Shown here piece after piece: positions 14,169 to 29,064 of a DNA stretch of 64,000 nucleotides. The stretch spans positions 124,001-188,000 of the forward strand of contig NZ_JACSQI010000001.1 in NCBI RefSeq assembly GCF_014836715.1, read 5' to 3'. Origin of the DNA: Escherichia whittamii. GTDB taxonomy: Bacteria > Pseudomonadota > Gammaproteobacteria > Enterobacterales > Enterobacteriaceae. Both the position numbers and the translations under genes were made by a program. Position 1 is the first letter of the stretch. Each line of letters begins with the position of its first letter. The notes under the pieces are model-generated. The model saw nothing but the letters and a program-made list of their open reading frames with translations. It searched no databases and had not been told where the DNA came from.

Positions 14169-15173
14169 TTATCTGCGGCTTAGTACACCACGACGATAGA
14201 GATTACGTTTAATGCGTGTTAAGCCTGGTTTTGGTTTGCGCGGCTCGTCCAGACTGGCGAGCACAATCTCCAGTACGCGTTCCGCAACGTCGCGATGACG
14301 CTGGGCTACCGCCAAGACCGGACACTGTAAGAAGTCGAGCAATTCGTTGTCGCCAAAGGTCGCAATTGCCAAATCAGAAGGCAATTTGCCATCGCGGCGC
14401 AGCGTGACATCCATAACTCCTTGCAACAACGCAAATGAGGTGGTGAACAGCGCCTGCGGCATCGGATGCGTTTCCAGCCATTTTTCGAACAACTGGGCAG
14501 CGGTTTCCCGCTCATAACTGTTGGCGTAAAGGAAATGCACTTCGCGCGGATCATCTTTCCAGGCGGTACGGAAGCCCTGCTCGCGCAGGAAGCTGACAGA
14601 AAGCTCCGGCAACGCACCAAGATAAAGCACCGTCTCGGCAGGAAACTTACGTAACTCTTCGGCCAGCATTTCTGCATCATCCTGGTCGGCACCAACAACG
14701 CTGGTGAAGTGTTCACGATCGAGGGCACGGTCCAGCGCGACTATCGGGAACGGGTCGTTAGCCCAGCGTTGATAAAAAGGATGCTCCGGCGGCAGCGACG
14801 TCGAAACAATGATGGCATCGACCTGACGCTGCAAAAGATGCTCAATACAGCGCATTTCGTTGTCTGGCTGATCTTCGGAACACGCGATCAGTAGTTGATA
14901 ACCACGTTGTCGCGCCTGACGTTCAAGATAATTAGCGATACGGGTGTAACTTGTGTTCTCCAGATCGGGGATCACAAGGCCAATCGAACGTGTGCGTCCA
15001 GCACGAAGCCCAGCAGCCACGGCATTCGGGTGGTAATTGTGCTCACGCACCACTGCCATGACTTTTTCAACGGTTTTGTCGCTCACACGGTATTGCTTCG
15101 CTTTGCCGTTAATAACATAGCTTGCAGTGGTTCGCGACACTCCCGCCAGCCGAGCGATTTCATCCAGTTTCAC
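14169..15173 (-). CDS. cra: Catabolite repressor/activator Cra (FruR), LacI family
   Basis: 334 residues from the GTG at 15171-15173, which follows an AAGGGG ribosome-binding site; the frame is open 16 codons further upstream but without family support. The N-terminal LacI-type helix-turn-helix ([20 protein letters not shown]) is followed by a periplasmic-binding-protein-like effector domain. Cra represses glycolytic and activates gluconeogenic genes and is released by fructose phosphates. It sits downstream of ilvIH with the leader peptide fruL between. Confidence 0.97.
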   Translation of the reverse strand: MKLDEIARLAGVSRTTASYVINGKAKQYRVSDKTVEKVMAVVREHNYHPNAVAAGLRAGRTRSIGLVIPDLENTSYTRIANYLERQARQRGYQLLIACSEDQPDNEMRCIEHLLQRQVDAIIVSTSLPPEHPFYQRWANDPFPIVALDRALDREHFTSVVGADQDDAEMLAEELRKFPAETVLYLGALPELSVSFLREQGFRTAWKDDPREVHFLYANSYERETAAQLFEKWLETHPMPQALFTTSFALLQGVMDVTLRRDGKLPSDLAIATFGDNELLDFLQCPVLAVAQRHRDVAERVLEIVLASLDEPRKPKPGLTRIKRNLYRRGVLSRR

Positions 15174-15254
15174 AATTGCCCCTTGAGTAAAATGTAAAAA
15201 CCATACCCATTGTACTGGCATGGGTTAAATTCATTAACATCTAAGCGCAGAAAA

Positions 15255-15341
15255 TTAACTGCGGCAACTGCTTTTATTCCAGGTTCCCACTGAATTCGCA
15301 AAAAAAGCCCAACGTGAGATGTTGGGCTGTAAATTACGCAT
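15255..15341 (-). CDS. fruL: FruL leader peptide upstream of cra
   Basis: A 28-codon frame, starting [14 protein letters not shown] and ending KSSCRS, 81 bases before the cra start. It is too short for ordinary gene calling but agrees with the fruL leader peptide described upstream of fruR/cra. Its codons 5-14 are encoded by the hairpin and T-run that terminate ilvIH, so translation of this peptide would melt the terminator stem. The attenuation role is inference; the reading frame is seen directly. Confidence 0.75.
   Translation of the reverse strand: MRNLQPNISRWAFFANSVGTWNKSSCRS
15300..15328 (-). terminator. ilvIH terminator inside fruL
   Basis: On the minus strand AGCCCAAC pairs with GTTGGGCT around a 7-base loop and is followed by a run of T (15300-15306). 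It starts 25 bases after the ilvH stop codon. It is a classical intrinsic terminator for the ilvIH transcript, and it lies within the fruL reading frame. Confidence 0.85.
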
Positions 15342-15352
15342 TGAGATCATTC

Positions 15353-15844
15353 TCAACGCATTATTTTATCGCCGCGCGAAAGTCCGACTACGCCGGAGCG
15401 AGCAACCTCCACAATTTTCGCCACATCGCGAATCGATGCTAAAAATGCATCAAGCTTATCGCTGGTTCCCGCCAATTGAACGGTATAAAGCGACGGCGTG
15501 ACATCAATGATTTGCCCACGGAATATTTCCGTATTGCGCTTCACTTCGTCACGTCCGTAGCCACTGGCCTGAATTTTCACCAGCATGATTTCCCGCTCAA
15601 CATGCGCCCCCTGCCCCAGTTCGCTAACGCGCAGCACATCGACCAGCTTGTGTAGTTGCTTTTCAATCTGCTCCAACACTTTTTCATCGCCCACGGTCTG
15701 GATAGTCATACGCGATAATGTCGGATCGTCGGTGGGCGCAACGGTCAGGCTTTCAATGTTATAGCCACGCTGGGCAAAAAGGCCGATCACACGGGATAAC
15801 GCACCTGATTCATTTTCGAGTAAGACTGATAATATCCGGCGCAT
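15353..15844 (-). CDS. ilvH: Acetolactate synthase III, regulatory (small) subunit
   Basis: 163 residues from [19 protein letters not shown]; a start 10 codons earlier would lie inside ilvI. The N-terminal ACT domain (about residues 3-75) binds valine and confers feedback inhibition on IlvI; residues around [10 protein letters not shown] form the effector site. The C-terminal half is the ALS small-subunit dimerisation domain. It follows ilvI after 2 bases, so the two subunits are co-translated. Confidence 0.97.
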   Translation of the reverse strand: MRRILSVLLENESGALSRVIGLFAQRGYNIESLTVAPTDDPTLSRMTIQTVGDEKVLEQIEKQLHKLVDVLRVSELGQGAHVEREIMLVKIQASGYGRDEVKRNTEIFRGQIIDVTPSLYTVQLAGTSDKLDAFLASIRDVAKIVEVARSGVVGLSRGDKIMR

Positions 15845-15846
15845 AA

Positions 15847-17571
15847 TCAGGTTCTCTCCGTTTTGCTTAACCACATTTCATCCATTCCGCCGCCACGAAT
15901 CTGCATCGGGTAGACGTGCTCGCTGCCATCAACGGTGACATCAACAAACACCAGGCGATTATTGCGTACCTGTTCCAGCGCCTCGCCAAGTTTACTTTCC
16001 AGCTCATCCGGGCGCGAAATCTGGATCCCAACATGGCCATAGGCTTCCGCCAGACGAACGAAATCTGGTAGCGACTGCATATAAGATTGTGAATGGCGGC
16101 CGGAGTAGATCATGTCCTGCCACTGTTTCACCATCCCCAGATAGCGGTTATTGAGATTTACCACCAGCACCGGCAGTTCGTACTGCAACGCCGTAGAAAG
16201 TTCCTGAATGTTCATTTGAATGCTGCCATCGCCCGTGACGCAGACCACGGTTTCCTCTGGCAAAGCCATTTTGACGCCCAGCGCCGCAGGCAAACCAAAG
16301 CCCATAGTGCCGAGACCACCGGAGTTGATCCAGCGGCGCGGTTTGTCGAAAGGATAATAAAGCGCAGCGAACATCTGGTGCTGCCCGACGTCGGACGTGA
16401 CATATGCATCACCTTTCGTCAGCCGCCAGAGTGTCTCAATCACCGCTTGCGGTTTAATCTTTTCGCTCTGAGTGTCATATTTAAGGCACTGGCGAGCGCG
16501 CCACTGTTCAATCTGCTGCCACCAGTCACGGATGTCATCCAACGGTTGGTGAGCCGTTTCTTGTGCCAGCAGCTCCAGCATTTGATCCAGCACCAACCGC
16601 GCATCGCCAACGATCGGGATGTCGGCGGTAACGGTTTTTGAGATCGACGTAGGATCAATATCAATATGTAAAACCGTTGCATTCGGGCAGTACTTGGCCA
16701 GATTGTTAGTGGTGCGATCGTCAAAGCGCACGCCGACGGCAAAAATAACATCGGCATTATGCATGGTCATATTGGCTTCGTAGGTACCGTGCATTCCCAG
16801 CATCCCCAGCGCCTGACGATGCGTTGCCGGAAATGCCCCCAGCCCCATTAATGAAGAGACGACGGGAAGATTAAGTTGCTCAATAATCTGTTTGAGTTGT
16901 TGATGGCAACTCGCCGTCACTGCGCCGCCGCCAACGTAAACGACCGGTTTTTTCGCTGCCACCAGCGTCTGCAATGCGCGTTTAATCTGCCCCTTATGAC
17001 CCAGTGTTGTCGGGTTATAAGAGCGCATACTGACCGACTCCGGCCAGACGTAGGGTAATTTGTTCGCCGGATTAAGAATATCTTTCGGTAAATCAACCAC
17101 TACAGGCCCTGGACGACCACTTGCCGCCAGCCAGAATGCTTTTTTCAGCACCTGGGGAATGTCTTCCGTTTGCTTAACCAGGAAACTGTGTTTTACCACC
17201 GGGCGGGAAATTCCCACCATGTCGCACTCCTGAAAGGCGTCGTAGCCTATCAGCGAGGTCGCTACCTGACCGGAAAGGACAACCAATGGAATGGAGTCCA
17301 TATAAGCAGTAGCGATACCGGTAATCGCGTTAGTCGCCCCAGGACCCGACGTCACCAACACGACCCCCACTTCCCCGGTTGCGCGTGCCAGGCCATCGGC
17401 CATATGCACCGCCGCTTGCTCATGACGAACCAATACGTGATCGATCCCCCCCACGGTATGCAATGCATCGTAAATATCAAGGACCGCGCCTCCGGGATAA
17501 CCGAATACTTGTTTAACGCCCTGATCGATAAGCGATCGGACGACCATCTCGGCTCCAGACAACATCTCCAT
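15847..17571 (-). CDS. ilvI: Acetolactate synthase III, catalytic (large) subunit
   Basis: 574 residues from [14 protein letters not shown], preceded by the ribosome-binding GAGGCAGG; the open frame extends 22 codons upstream without support. A TPP enzyme making acetolactate or acetohydroxybutyrate in valine, leucine and isoleucine synthesis. The catalytic glutamate lies in [12 protein letters not shown], and the TPP/magnesium motif runs [15 protein letters not shown] near residue 440. It is controlled by Lrp in E. coli. Confidence 0.97.
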   Translation of the reverse strand: MEMLSGAEMVVRSLIDQGVKQVFGYPGGAVLDIYDALHTVGGIDHVLVRHEQAAVHMADGLARATGEVGVVLVTSGPGATNAITGIATAYMDSIPLVVLSGQVATSLIGYDAFQECDMVGISRPVVKHSFLVKQTEDIPQVLKKAFWLAASGRPGPVVVDLPKDILNPANKLPYVWPESVSMRSYNPTTLGHKGQIKRALQTLVAAKKPVVYVGGGAVTASCHQQLKQIIEQLNLPVVSSLMGLGAFPATHRQALGMLGMHGTYEANMTMHNADVIFAVGVRFDDRTTNNLAKYCPNATVLHIDIDPTSISKTVTADIPIVGDARLVLDQMLELLAQETAHQPLDDIRDWWQQIEQWRARQCLKYDTQSEKIKPQAVIETLWRLTKGDAYVTSDVGQHQMFAALYYPFDKPRRWINSGGLGTMGFGLPAALGVKMALPEETVVCVTGDGSIQMNIQELSTALQYELPVLVVNLNNRYLGMVKQWQDMIYSGRHSQSYMQSLPDFVRLAEAYGHVGIQISRPDELESKLGEALEQVRNNRLVFVDVTVDGSEHVYPMQIRGGGMDEMWLSKTERT

Positions 17572-17836
17572 GGCCTGCCTCACTGTTTGGCGGAAAAATG
17601 TGTAAAACACATTAACCGTCCGATCTTGCTTAAGCAATTGGCAGGCAGAGTCACAAACGTGAAGAAATAAGAATAAACAGGAGGAAAGGAGAAAAGAAAC
17701 GATAAAATACTCCAGAATAAAGGAGTAAATTGAGAATAAATTGGCTAAATTCGACTACTTACAGCAATTTCTCTATTTTTTAAATTATTCATGAAATCTG
17801 GCGAACATGCATTTAGAACAAAATTCTACATTTAAT
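17572..17836 (-). promoter_or_regulatory. ilvIH upstream control region
   Basis: AT-rich interval between the leuO terminator and ilvI. E. coli ilvIH is activated here by Lrp bound at several upstream sites. A weak candidate promoter on the minus strand is TTGCTT, a 16-base spacer and TTAATG, about 45 bases before the ilvI start. I did not assign individual Lrp sites. No coding frame is evident. Confidence 0.6.
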
Positions 17837-17884
17837 AAAAAAAGCAGAATAAACCAGAAAGGAATACCTGATTTATTCTGCTTA
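17837..17884 (-). terminator. leuO intrinsic terminator
   Basis: Read on the minus strand, AAGCAGAATAAA and TTTATTCTGCTT form a 12-bp stem extended by further pairs toward the loop, followed by a T-rich tail. It begins 3 bases after the leuO stop codon. Confidence 0.85.
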
Positions 17885-17887
17885 TGT

Positions 17888-18832
17888 TTAACGTTTACAT
17901 ATAGAGACTAATTGCTCTTCCATCCACTGATGGCCTTTATCGCGCCCGGCAGCTTCATGCCAGGAGAGATAACAGGTTCTGCTATTCTGTTTTAATGGCA
18001 GCGGTAAGACCTGCAACTCTAAAGATTCAGCAAACTCCTCTGCCAACCAACGAGGTGCAATGGCAACCAGTTGCGTTTGAGAAACCACGCTAAGGACGCT
18101 CATCATTGCCATTCCCTGATAAGCAATACTCGCTTGTTTATCTACTGTGTCATACCACGGCTGACTAAATGAGGCGAAACGATCGAGCGAAACCGCCGCA
18201 TGTTGCTCGTTATAAACATCATGTTTCAGTAATGGACCTTTGATATGCGGATGGTTCTTACTGGCTACCAGCACCATTTCATCTTTAAATAACGGCACAC
18301 TGGTAAATTCAGGGCGGTGGAAATCTTCATAACTAATAACGAACTCCGTTTCCTGATAGCGCAACTGATGTTCGGTGTTCTGATTTAATGAAGACTTGAA
18401 CATAACATGTATATTTGGCGCAATCTTCTCAATGTGATTATAAATCTGCGAGGTCAGAATGCTGTCTAACGGGCTGCAAACACAGAGATGGAATACCCGC
18501 TCGCTACTGGCAGGCTCAAAACCTGAACCTGGTAATTCGTTTTGCACTAATTGCAGCGCCTGACGCACAGAACCAAAAAGTTGAAATGCGCGAGCGGTCG
18601 GCTGGATACCACGGCCATAACGAACAAACAATTCGTCATTAAACATCACCTTCAGGCGTGCAACAGCGTTACTGACTGCAGGCTGTGACATTCCCAGAAC
18701 ATGCGCGGCACGAGTTATGTTCTGCTCCTGCATCACTGCATCAAAAACGGTTAATAAATTCAAATCGACCATACGCAGCTGTGGCTTGCTTAACTCTGCA
18801 ATCTCTGGCTGTTCTGTTTTTACCTCTGACAT
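17888..18832 (-). CDS. leuO: LysR-type regulator LeuO
   Basis: 314 residues from [10 protein letters not shown], the family length; the frame continues 28 codons upstream but that is not part of LeuO. The DNA-binding LysR helix-turn-helix lies near residues 20-80 ([20 protein letters not shown], then [13 protein letters not shown]), followed by the two-lobe effector domain. LeuO relieves H-NS silencing and activates stress, CRISPR-cas and other loci. It is encoded between ilvIH and the divergent leuLABCD operon. Confidence 0.97.
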   Translation of the reverse strand: MSEVKTEQPEIAELSKPQLRMVDLNLLTVFDAVMQEQNITRAAHVLGMSQPAVSNAVARLKVMFNDELFVRYGRGIQPTARAFQLFGSVRQALQLVQNELPGSGFEPASSERVFHLCVCSPLDSILTSQIYNHIEKIAPNIHVMFKSSLNQNTEHQLRYQETEFVISYEDFHRPEFTSVPLFKDEMVLVASKNHPHIKGPLLKHDVYNEQHAAVSLDRFASFSQPWYDTVDKQASIAYQGMAMMSVLSVVSQTQLVAIAPRWLAEEFAESLELQVLPLPLKQNSRTCYLSWHEAAGRDKGHQWMEEQLVSICKR

Positions 18833-19426
18833 ACTTAACTCCACTGTCACACTTAACTCCCTTTCCCTTATTGGAATGCAGAGAAATAATCCTGAATAAT
18901 ATGATTTACCATGCATATAAAATAAGAAAAAGGAAAATGCGTAAAATTAGGAAAACATAAAGATACGGGTTCTGATAAAAACAGAATCCACTGCCGTACG
19001 GAGAGTTATTCACCACAGCATAATAATCCATAATGTTTTTGTTGCGTAAACAATCTAATCATAACTATCGCGAATACTCAATCATCCGCAAAATGGATTA
19101 AACGTGCTAATTTAATCATTGTTTTATATGTTTAATGCGTTAATTCTTAACATCAATTACATATTAATATTCAGCAGATAAATATAAAATATTCATAAAA
19201 CGAATAACTCAAAACAAATCATCAGGATAAGAACGTTTTCGCCCACGCTTTACCCTCTTTTGGTTCGTTGATTAAATGCAATAATCTATGCGGAAATATG
19301 TCCATCTATGAAAAATGTATGTCGTTAAGCAGAAATTAATATCGACTGTTATAGATTACACAGCACAATTAGCTAATTTGGCACGAGAAAAATCACTGCT
19401 GAAAGGTCGCTTTTCTTACTACAGGG
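18833..19426. promoter_or_regulatory. AT-rich leuO-leu intergenic region
   Basis: About 600 bases with no supported gene. The section 19100-19220 is very AT-rich, typical of H-NS-bound DNA. In Salmonella and E. coli this interval carries the leuO promoter and AT-rich silencer elements of the ilvIH-leuO-leuABCD promoter relay. I can see the base composition but cannot place the individual binding sites. Confidence 0.6.
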
Positions 19427-19455
19427 TTGACATCCGTTTTTGTATCCAGTAACTC
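19427..19455 (+). promoter_or_regulatory. leuLABCD promoter
   Basis: A -35 TTGACA (19427-19432), 17-base spacer and -10 TAACTC (19450-19455), located 35 bases before the leuL leader peptide. Position and hexamers agree with the leu operon promoter. Confidence 0.75.
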
Positions 19456-19489
19456 TAAAAGCATATCGCATTCATCTGGAGCTGATTTA

Positions 19490-19576
19490 ATGACTCACAT
19501 CGTTCGCTTTATCGGTCTACTACTACTAAACGCATCTTCTTTGCGCGGTAGACGAGTGAGCGGCATCCAGCATTAA
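19490..19576 (+). CDS. leuL: leu operon leader peptide
   Basis: 28 codons, MTHIVRFIGLLLLNASSLRG then RRVSGIQH, identical as far as I recall to E. coli LeuL. It contains four consecutive CTA leucine codons, a rare codon in E. coli, so ribosome stalling when leucyl-tRNA is scarce favours the antiterminator. It lies immediately before the attenuator hairpin. Too short for routine gene calling. Confidence 0.95.
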   Translation: MTHIVRFIGLLLLNASSLRGRRVSGIQH

Positions 19577-19593
19577 GCCAGCACGCAGTCAAA

Positions 19594-19626
19594 CAAAAAA
19601 CCCGCGCCATTGCGCGGGTTTTTTTA
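19594..19626 (+). terminator. leu attenuator terminator
   Basis: GC-rich stem CCCGCGC and GCGCGGG around a short loop, preceded by an A-run and followed by seven T residues. It lies between the leuL stop and leuA and is the terminator arm of leucine attenuation. Confidence 0.93.
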
Positions 19627-19668
19627 TGCCCGAAGCAAGGCGCTCTAAAAGAGACAAGGACCTAAACC

Positions 19669-22331
<2,663 letters not shown>

Positions 22332-22333
22332 TC

Positions 22334-24350
<2,017 letters not shown>

Positions 24351-24374
24351 TTTGTACGCCGTCCGGCTCAATCG

Positions 24375-24608
24375 CCAAAAAGAAAAAAGCCAGCAGGTAT
24401 TCACTGCTGGCGTGGCGATTAACACCAATACTCAGTCACACATGATGTCCGCAAATCAGTAGTCAGAATCACTCCCCTCCCACTGCATCAGCTCTTCAAG
24501 CATGATTAATCGTTGTGGAACGCTTAACCAACGCAACCAGCACAACGTCGCTGTCGCGGTAAAATAGTGCTGATAAAACTGACGCATGGGACACCTCCTT
24601 GCTTCATC
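24375..24608 (-). ncRNA. sgrS: SgrS glucose-phosphate stress small RNA
   Basis: The minus-strand sequence from GATGAAGCAAGG at 24608 through the sgrT frame to a hairpin and T-rich end near 24377 matches SgrS. The ptsG-pairing region GTGTGACTGAGTATTGGTG (24423-24441) is intact. The terminator stem CCAGCAG/CTGCTGG is followed by a T-run broken by one C. The Hfq-dependent RNA blocks ptsG translation during sugar-phosphate stress. It is divergent from its activator sgrR. The 3' end is estimated. Confidence 0.93.
24456..24587 (-). CDS. sgrT: SgrT, inhibitor of glucose uptake
   Basis: 43 codons inside the 5' part of SgrS, starting MRQFYQHYFTATATLCW, with a ribosome-binding AAGGAGG 9 bases before the ATG. 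SgrT inhibits glucose import through the PtsG (EIICB) transporter, complementing SgrS base pairing. The body is as in K-12 from memory; the last residues (EGSDSDY) differ from the K-12 tail. The stop codon is 15 bases before the SgrS pairing region. Confidence 0.93.
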   Translation of the reverse strand: MRQFYQHYFTATATLCWLRWLSVPQRLIMLEELMQWEGSDSDY

Positions 24609-24675
24609 GTTAAGAATTATTGACTTAATATAGGGAAAATTAAATTGCTGACTTTTGCGCAGGAGTTCCCCTTTT

Positions 24676-26331
24676 ATGCCTTCTGGTCGTCTGCAACAAC
24701 AGTTCATCCGCCTGTGGCAATGCTGCGAGGGTAAATCGCAGGACACGACGCTCAACGAACTGGCAGAGTTATTGAGCTGCTCCCGCCGTCATATGCGCAC
24801 CCTGCTCAACACCATGCAGGATCGCGGCTGGTTAACATGGGAAGCGGAAGTCGGGCGCGGTAAACGCTCGCGTCTGACATTCCTCTACACCGGGCTGGCG
24901 CTTCAGCAACAACGTGCGGAAGACCTGCTGGAGCAGGATCGCATTGACCAGTTGGTGCAGTTAGTCGGTGACAAAACTGCCGTGCGGCAAATGCTGGTTT
25001 CTCATCTGGGGCGTAGCTTCCGCCAGGGTCGGCACATCCTGCGTGTCCTTTACTATCGTCCGTTGCGCAACCTGCTACCCGGCAGCGCATTGCGCCGTTC
25101 TGAAACCCATATCGCCCGGCAAATCTTCAGTTCGCTCACGCGCGTAAATGAGGAAAATGGGGAACTGGAGGCAGATATAGCCCACCACTGGCAGCAAATT
25201 TCCCCACTCCACTGGCGTTTCTTTTTGCGCCCAGGGGTCCATTTTCATCATGGCCGTGAACTGGAAATGGATGACGTCATCGCCTCATTGAAACGGATCA
25301 ATACGCTGCCGCTCTATTCCCACATTGCTGAAATCGTGTCACCGACGCCCTGGACGCTGGATATCCATCTCACGCAGCCGGACCGCTGGTTGCCGTTATT
25401 GCTGGGGCAAGTTCCGGCGATGATCCTGCCGCGAGAATGGGAAACCATCAGTAACTTTGCCAGCCATCCCATCGGCACCGGTCCATATGCGGTAATGCGT
25501 AACAGCAGTAATCAACTGAAAATTCAGGCATTCGACGATTTCTTTGGTTATCGCGCATTAATCGACGAAGTTAACGTCTGGGTTCTGCCGGAAAGTGCCG
25601 ACGAGCCAGCCTGTGGGCTGATGCTTAAAGGGCCACAGGGCGAGGAAAAAGAGATTGAAAGCCGCCTGGAGGAAGGTTGCTATTATTTACTGTTCGACAG
25701 CCGTACCCATCGCGGGGCGAATCAGCAAGTCAGAGACTGGATAAGCTATGTGCTTTCGCCGACCAATCTGGTCTATTTCGCCGAGGAGCAGTATCAGCAA
25801 CTGTGGTTTCCGGCCTATGGGCTGCTCCCCCGCTGGCACCACGCCCGCCCAACACATTGCGAAAAGCCTGCCGGGCTGGAACATCTCACCCTGACATTTT
25901 ATCAGGATCATATTGAACATCGGGTCATTGCCAGGATCATGCAGCAGATTCTGGCAAGTCATCAGGTAACGCTGGAAATCAAAGAGATCAGCTACGATCA
26001 GTGGCACGAAGGTGAGATCGAAAGTGACATCTGGCTTAACAGCGCCAACTTTACGCTGCCGCTGGATTTTTCGCTGTTCGCGCACTTATGCGAAGTGCCG
26101 CTGCTACAACACTGTATTCCTCTCGACTGGCAAGCCGACGCCGCCCGCTGGCGTAATGGTGAGATGAATCTGGCGAACTGGTGCCAACAGTTGGTCACCA
26201 GCAAAGCGATGGTGCCGCTTATCCATCACTGGTTGATCATTCAGGGGCAACGCAGTATGCGCGGCCTGCGTATGAATACCCTCGGCTGGTTCGATTTTAA
26301 ATCAGCGTGGTTTGCGCCGCCGGATCCATGA
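24676..26331 (+). CDS. sgrR: SgrR, activator of sgrS
   Basis: 551 residues from [10 protein letters not shown], the family length, with AGGAG 11 bases upstream; a TTG-initiated version 7 codons longer is less likely. The N-terminal helix-turn-helix (about residues 20-60) is followed by an ABC-type solute-binding domain (SBP_bac_5-like, about 160-480), an unusual fusion in which the binding-protein fold senses sugar-phosphate stress. Divergent from sgrS, next to thiBPQ. Confidence 0.97.
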   Translation: MPSGRLQQQFIRLWQCCEGKSQDTTLNELAELLSCSRRHMRTLLNTMQDRGWLTWEAEVGRGKRSRLTFLYTGLALQQQRAEDLLEQDRIDQLVQLVGDKTAVRQMLVSHLGRSFRQGRHILRVLYYRPLRNLLPGSALRRSETHIARQIFSSLTRVNEENGELEADIAHHWQQISPLHWRFFLRPGVHFHHGRELEMDDVIASLKRINTLPLYSHIAEIVSPTPWTLDIHLTQPDRWLPLLLGQVPAMILPREWETISNFASHPIGTGPYAVMRNSSNQLKIQAFDDFFGYRALIDEVNVWVLPESADEPACGLMLKGPQGEEKEIESRLEEGCYYLLFDSRTHRGANQQVRDWISYVLSPTNLVYFAEEQYQQLWFPAYGLLPRWHHARPTHCEKPAGLEHLTLTFYQDHIEHRVIARIMQQILASHQVTLEIKEISYDQWHEGEIESDIWLNSANFTLPLDFSLFAHLCEVPLLQHCIPLDWQADAARWRNGEMNLANWCQQLVTSKAMVPLIHHWLIIQGQRSMRGLRMNTLGWFDFKSAWFAPPDP

Positions 26332-26367
26332 TTGCTGGTTGATAACAAAATCACTACACTAACGCCG

Positions 26368-26456
26368 TTCTCAACGGGGTGCCACGCAGCCGCGTGCGCT
26401 GAGAAAATACCCGTCGAACCTGATCCGGATAACGCCGGCGAAGGGATTTGAGGCTC
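26368..26456 (+). promoter_or_regulatory. TPP (THI-box) riboswitch of thiBPQ; also the SroA RNA
   Basis: The conserved thiamine-box elements are present in order: ACGGGGTGCC near the 5' side, CGCTGAGA (26397-26404), ATACCCG, GAACCTGATCCGGATAA and the closing GCGAAGGGATT. It lies 40 bases before thiB. TPP binding is known to lower expression of the thiamine transporter. The short RNA SroA is reported from this leader in E. coli. Confidence 0.95.
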
Positions 26457-26494
26457 CTTCTCAAGTCCTTTGCCACTCTTTTTTGAGGTGCAAA

Positions 26495-27478
26495 GTGTTA
26501 AAAAAATATCTCCCCCTGCTGTTGCTGTGCACAGCGCCCGTTTTCGCTAAACCCGTTCTGACCGTCTATACCTACGACTCCTTCGCTGCCGACTGGGGGC
26601 CTGGCCCGGTGGTTAAAAAAGCCTTTGAAGCCGACTGTAATTGCGAACTGAAACTGGTGGCGCTGGAAGATGGCGTTTCGCTTCTCAACCGTCTGCGAAT
26701 GGAAGGCAAAAACAGCAAAGCCGATGTGGTGCTGGGGCTGGATAACAACCTGTTAGATGCTGCCAGCAAAACCGGGCTGTTTGCCAAAAGCGGCGTGTCA
26801 GCGGATGCCGTTAACGTTCCCGGCGGCTGGAATAATGACACTTTCGTACCATTTGATTACGGCTACTTCGCCTTCGTCTATGACAAAAACAAACTGAAAA
26901 ATCCGCCGCAAAGCCTGAAAGAACTGGTTGAGAGCGAGCAGAACTGGCGGGTGATTTATCAGGATCCGCGCACCAGCACGCCGGGCCTGGGTCTGCTGTT
27001 GTGGATGCAAAAAGTCTATGGCAATGACGCCCCACAAGCCTGGCAGAAGCTGGCGAAGAAAACCGTCACAGTCACCAAAGGCTGGAGCGAAGCCTACGGC
27101 CTGTTTTTAAAAGGCGAAAGCGATCTGGTGTTGAGCTACACCACTTCTCCGGCTTATCACATTCTCGAAGAGAAGAAAGATAACTACGCCGCCGCAAACT
27201 TTAGCGAAGGTCACTATCTGCAAGTGGAAGTTGCCGCCCGCACCGCTGCCAGCAAGCAGCCGGGGCTGGCGCAAAAATTCCTTCAGTTTATGGTTTCTCC
27301 GGCTTTCCAGAATGCGATCCCAACCGGCAACTGGATGTATCCGGTGGCAAACGTCACGCTGCCTGCCGGGTTTGAACAACTGACCAAACCGGCCACCACG
27401 CTGGAGTTCGCGCCCGCCGAAGTGGCGGCACAACGTCAGGCATGGATTAGCGAATGGCAACGCGCCGTCAGCCGTTAA
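26495..27478 (+). CDS. thiB: Thiamine/TPP periplasmic binding protein
   Basis: 327 residues from a GTG at 26495 with GAGGTG 5 bases upstream; a TTG start 4 codons earlier is inferior because it overlaps that ribosome-binding site. The signal peptide (LKKYLPLLLLCTAPVFA) is cleaved before KPVLTVYTYD. ThiB captures thiamine and its phosphates in the periplasm for ThiPQ. Its end overlaps thiP by 25 bases. Confidence 0.97.
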   Translation: MLKKYLPLLLLCTAPVFAKPVLTVYTYDSFAADWGPGPVVKKAFEADCNCELKLVALEDGVSLLNRLRMEGKNSKADVVLGLDNNLLDAASKTGLFAKSGVSADAVNVPGGWNNDTFVPFDYGYFAFVYDKNKLKNPPQSLKELVESEQNWRVIYQDPRTSTPGLGLLLWMQKVYGNDAPQAWQKLAKKTVTVTKGWSEAYGLFLKGESDLVLSYTTSPAYHILEEKKDNYAAANFSEGHYLQVEVAARTAASKQPGLAQKFLQFMVSPAFQNAIPTGNWMYPVANVTLPAGFEQLTKPATTLEFAPAEVAAQRQAWISEWQRAVSR

Positions 27479-29064
27479 TTCCCGGCTGGTTAATTCCAGG
27501 TGTAAGTGCCGCCACGCTGGTGGTGGCGGTTGCGCTGGCGGCCTTTCTCGCCCTGTGGTGGAACGCGCCGCAGGGTGACTGGTCGGCCATCTGGCAGAAT
27601 AGCTACCTGTGGCATGTGGTGCGCTTCTCCTTCTGGCAGGCGTTTCTTTCGGCGCTGCTCTCTGTCGTACCGGCGATATTCCTTGCCCGCGCCCTCTATC
27701 GCAGGCGCTTTCCTGGACGCCTGGCGATGTTGCGTCTGTGCGCAATGACTTTGATCCTGCCGGTGCTGGTCGCCGTTTTCGGCATTCTTAGCGTCTATGG
27801 TCGCCAGGGCTGGCTGGCATCGCTCTGGCAATTGCTTGGTCTGGAGTGGACCTTTTCGCCCTACGGCCTGCAAGGCATTTTGCTGGCGCACGTATTTTTT
27901 AATCTGCCAATGGCAAGCCGTTTATTACTCCAGGCACTGGAAAACATCCCTGGCGAACAACGTCAACTTGCTGCCCAGCTTGGGATGCGCGGCTGGCATT
28001 TTTTCCGCTTCGTTGAATGGCCGTGGTTACGGCGACAAATCCCGCCGGTTGCTGCGCTTATCTTTATGCTCTGTTTCGCCAGCTTCGCCACCGTGCTGTC
28101 GCTGGGGGGCGGTCCACAGGCGACCACTATCGAACTGGCAATCTATCAGGCGCTGAGTTACGACTACGATCCCGCCCGCGCGGCGATGCTGGCATTGATC
28201 CAGATGGTGTGCTGCCTTGGGCTGGTGCTGCTGAGTCAGCGATTAAGTAAGGCCATTGCGCCCGGCACCACGTTGCTGCAAGGCTGGCGCGACCCGGACG
28301 ATCGTCTGCATAGTCGCATTTGCGACACTGTGTTGATCGTACTTGCGCTGCTGTTGTTGCTGCCGCCGTTACTGGCGGTGATTGTCGATGGTGTAAATCG
28401 CCAATTGCCGGAAGTGCTGGCGCAACCCGTGCTGTGGCAGGCGCTGTGGACCTCGTTGCGTATTGCACTGGCGGCAGGCGTATTGTGCGTGGTGCTGACC
28501 ATGATGCTGCTATGGAGCAGTCGCGAACTGCGGGCGCGGCAAAAAATGCTGGCGGGTCAGGCGCTGGAAATGAGCGGCATGTTGATCCTCGCCATGCCGG
28601 GCATTGTGCTGGCAACGGGCTTCTTTTTACTGCTCAACAACACTATCGGTCTGCCGCAATCTGCTGACGGCATTGTGATTTTCACCAATGCGTTAATGGC
28701 GATCCCTTATGCGCTGAAGGTGCTGGAAAATCCGATGCGCGATATTACCGCCCGCTACAGCATGTTGTGTCAGTCACTGGGTATTGAAGGATGGTCGCGC
28801 CTAAAAGTGGTGGAACTGCGCGCGCTGAAACGCCCGCTGGCACAGGCGCTGGCCTTTGCCTGTGTGCTGTCGATTGGTGATTTTGGCGTGGTGGCATTGT
28901 TCGGTAATGATGACTTCCGCACTTTGCCGTTTTATCTCTACCAGCAAATTGGCTCTTACCGCAGCCAGGACGGCGCGGTTACCGCGTTAATTCTGCTGCT
29001 GCTCTGTTTTCTGCTGTTTACCGTGATTGAAAAACTACCGGGGCGAAATGTTAAAACTGACTGA
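27454..29064 (+). CDS. thiP: Thiamine ABC transporter permease
   Basis: 536 residues, full length, with about twelve membrane segments in two homologous halves. Each half has an EAA-type loop that contacts the ATPase: one around [19 protein letters not shown] (about residue 170) and one around [17 protein letters not shown] (about 440). This internally duplicated permease is typical of binding-protein-dependent importers of the iron/thiamine type. Confidence 0.97.
   Translation: MATRRQPLIPGWLIPGVSAATLVVAVALAAFLALWWNAPQGDWSAIWQNSYLWHVVRFSFWQAFLSALLSVVPAIFLARALYRRRFPGRLAMLRLCAMTLILPVLVAVFGILSVYGRQGWLASLWQLLGLEWTFSPYGLQGILLAHVFFNLPMASRLLLQALENIPGEQRQLAAQLGMRGWHFFRFVEWPWLRRQIPPVAALIFMLCFASFATVLSLGGGPQATTIELAIYQALSYDYDPARAAMLALIQMVCCLGLVLLSQRLSKAIAPGTTLLQGWRDPDDRLHSRICDTVLIVLALLLLLPPLLAVIVDGVNRQLPEVLAQPVLWQALWTSLRIALAAGVLCVVLTMMLLWSSRELRARQKMLAGQALEMSGMLILAMPGIVLATGFFLLLNNTIGLPQSADGIVIFTNALMAIPYALKVLENPMRDITARYSMLCQSLGIEGWSRLKVVELRALKRPLAQALAFACVLSIGDFGVVALFGNDDFRTLPFYLYQQIGSYRSQDGAVTALILLLLCFLLFTVIEKLPGRNVKTD

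Noticed and set aside
24655-24675. TTG start giving SgrR seven extra residues
   Set aside because: The ATG at 24676 has AGGAG at a workable distance and gives the family length of 551; the extra codons include the ribosome-binding site.
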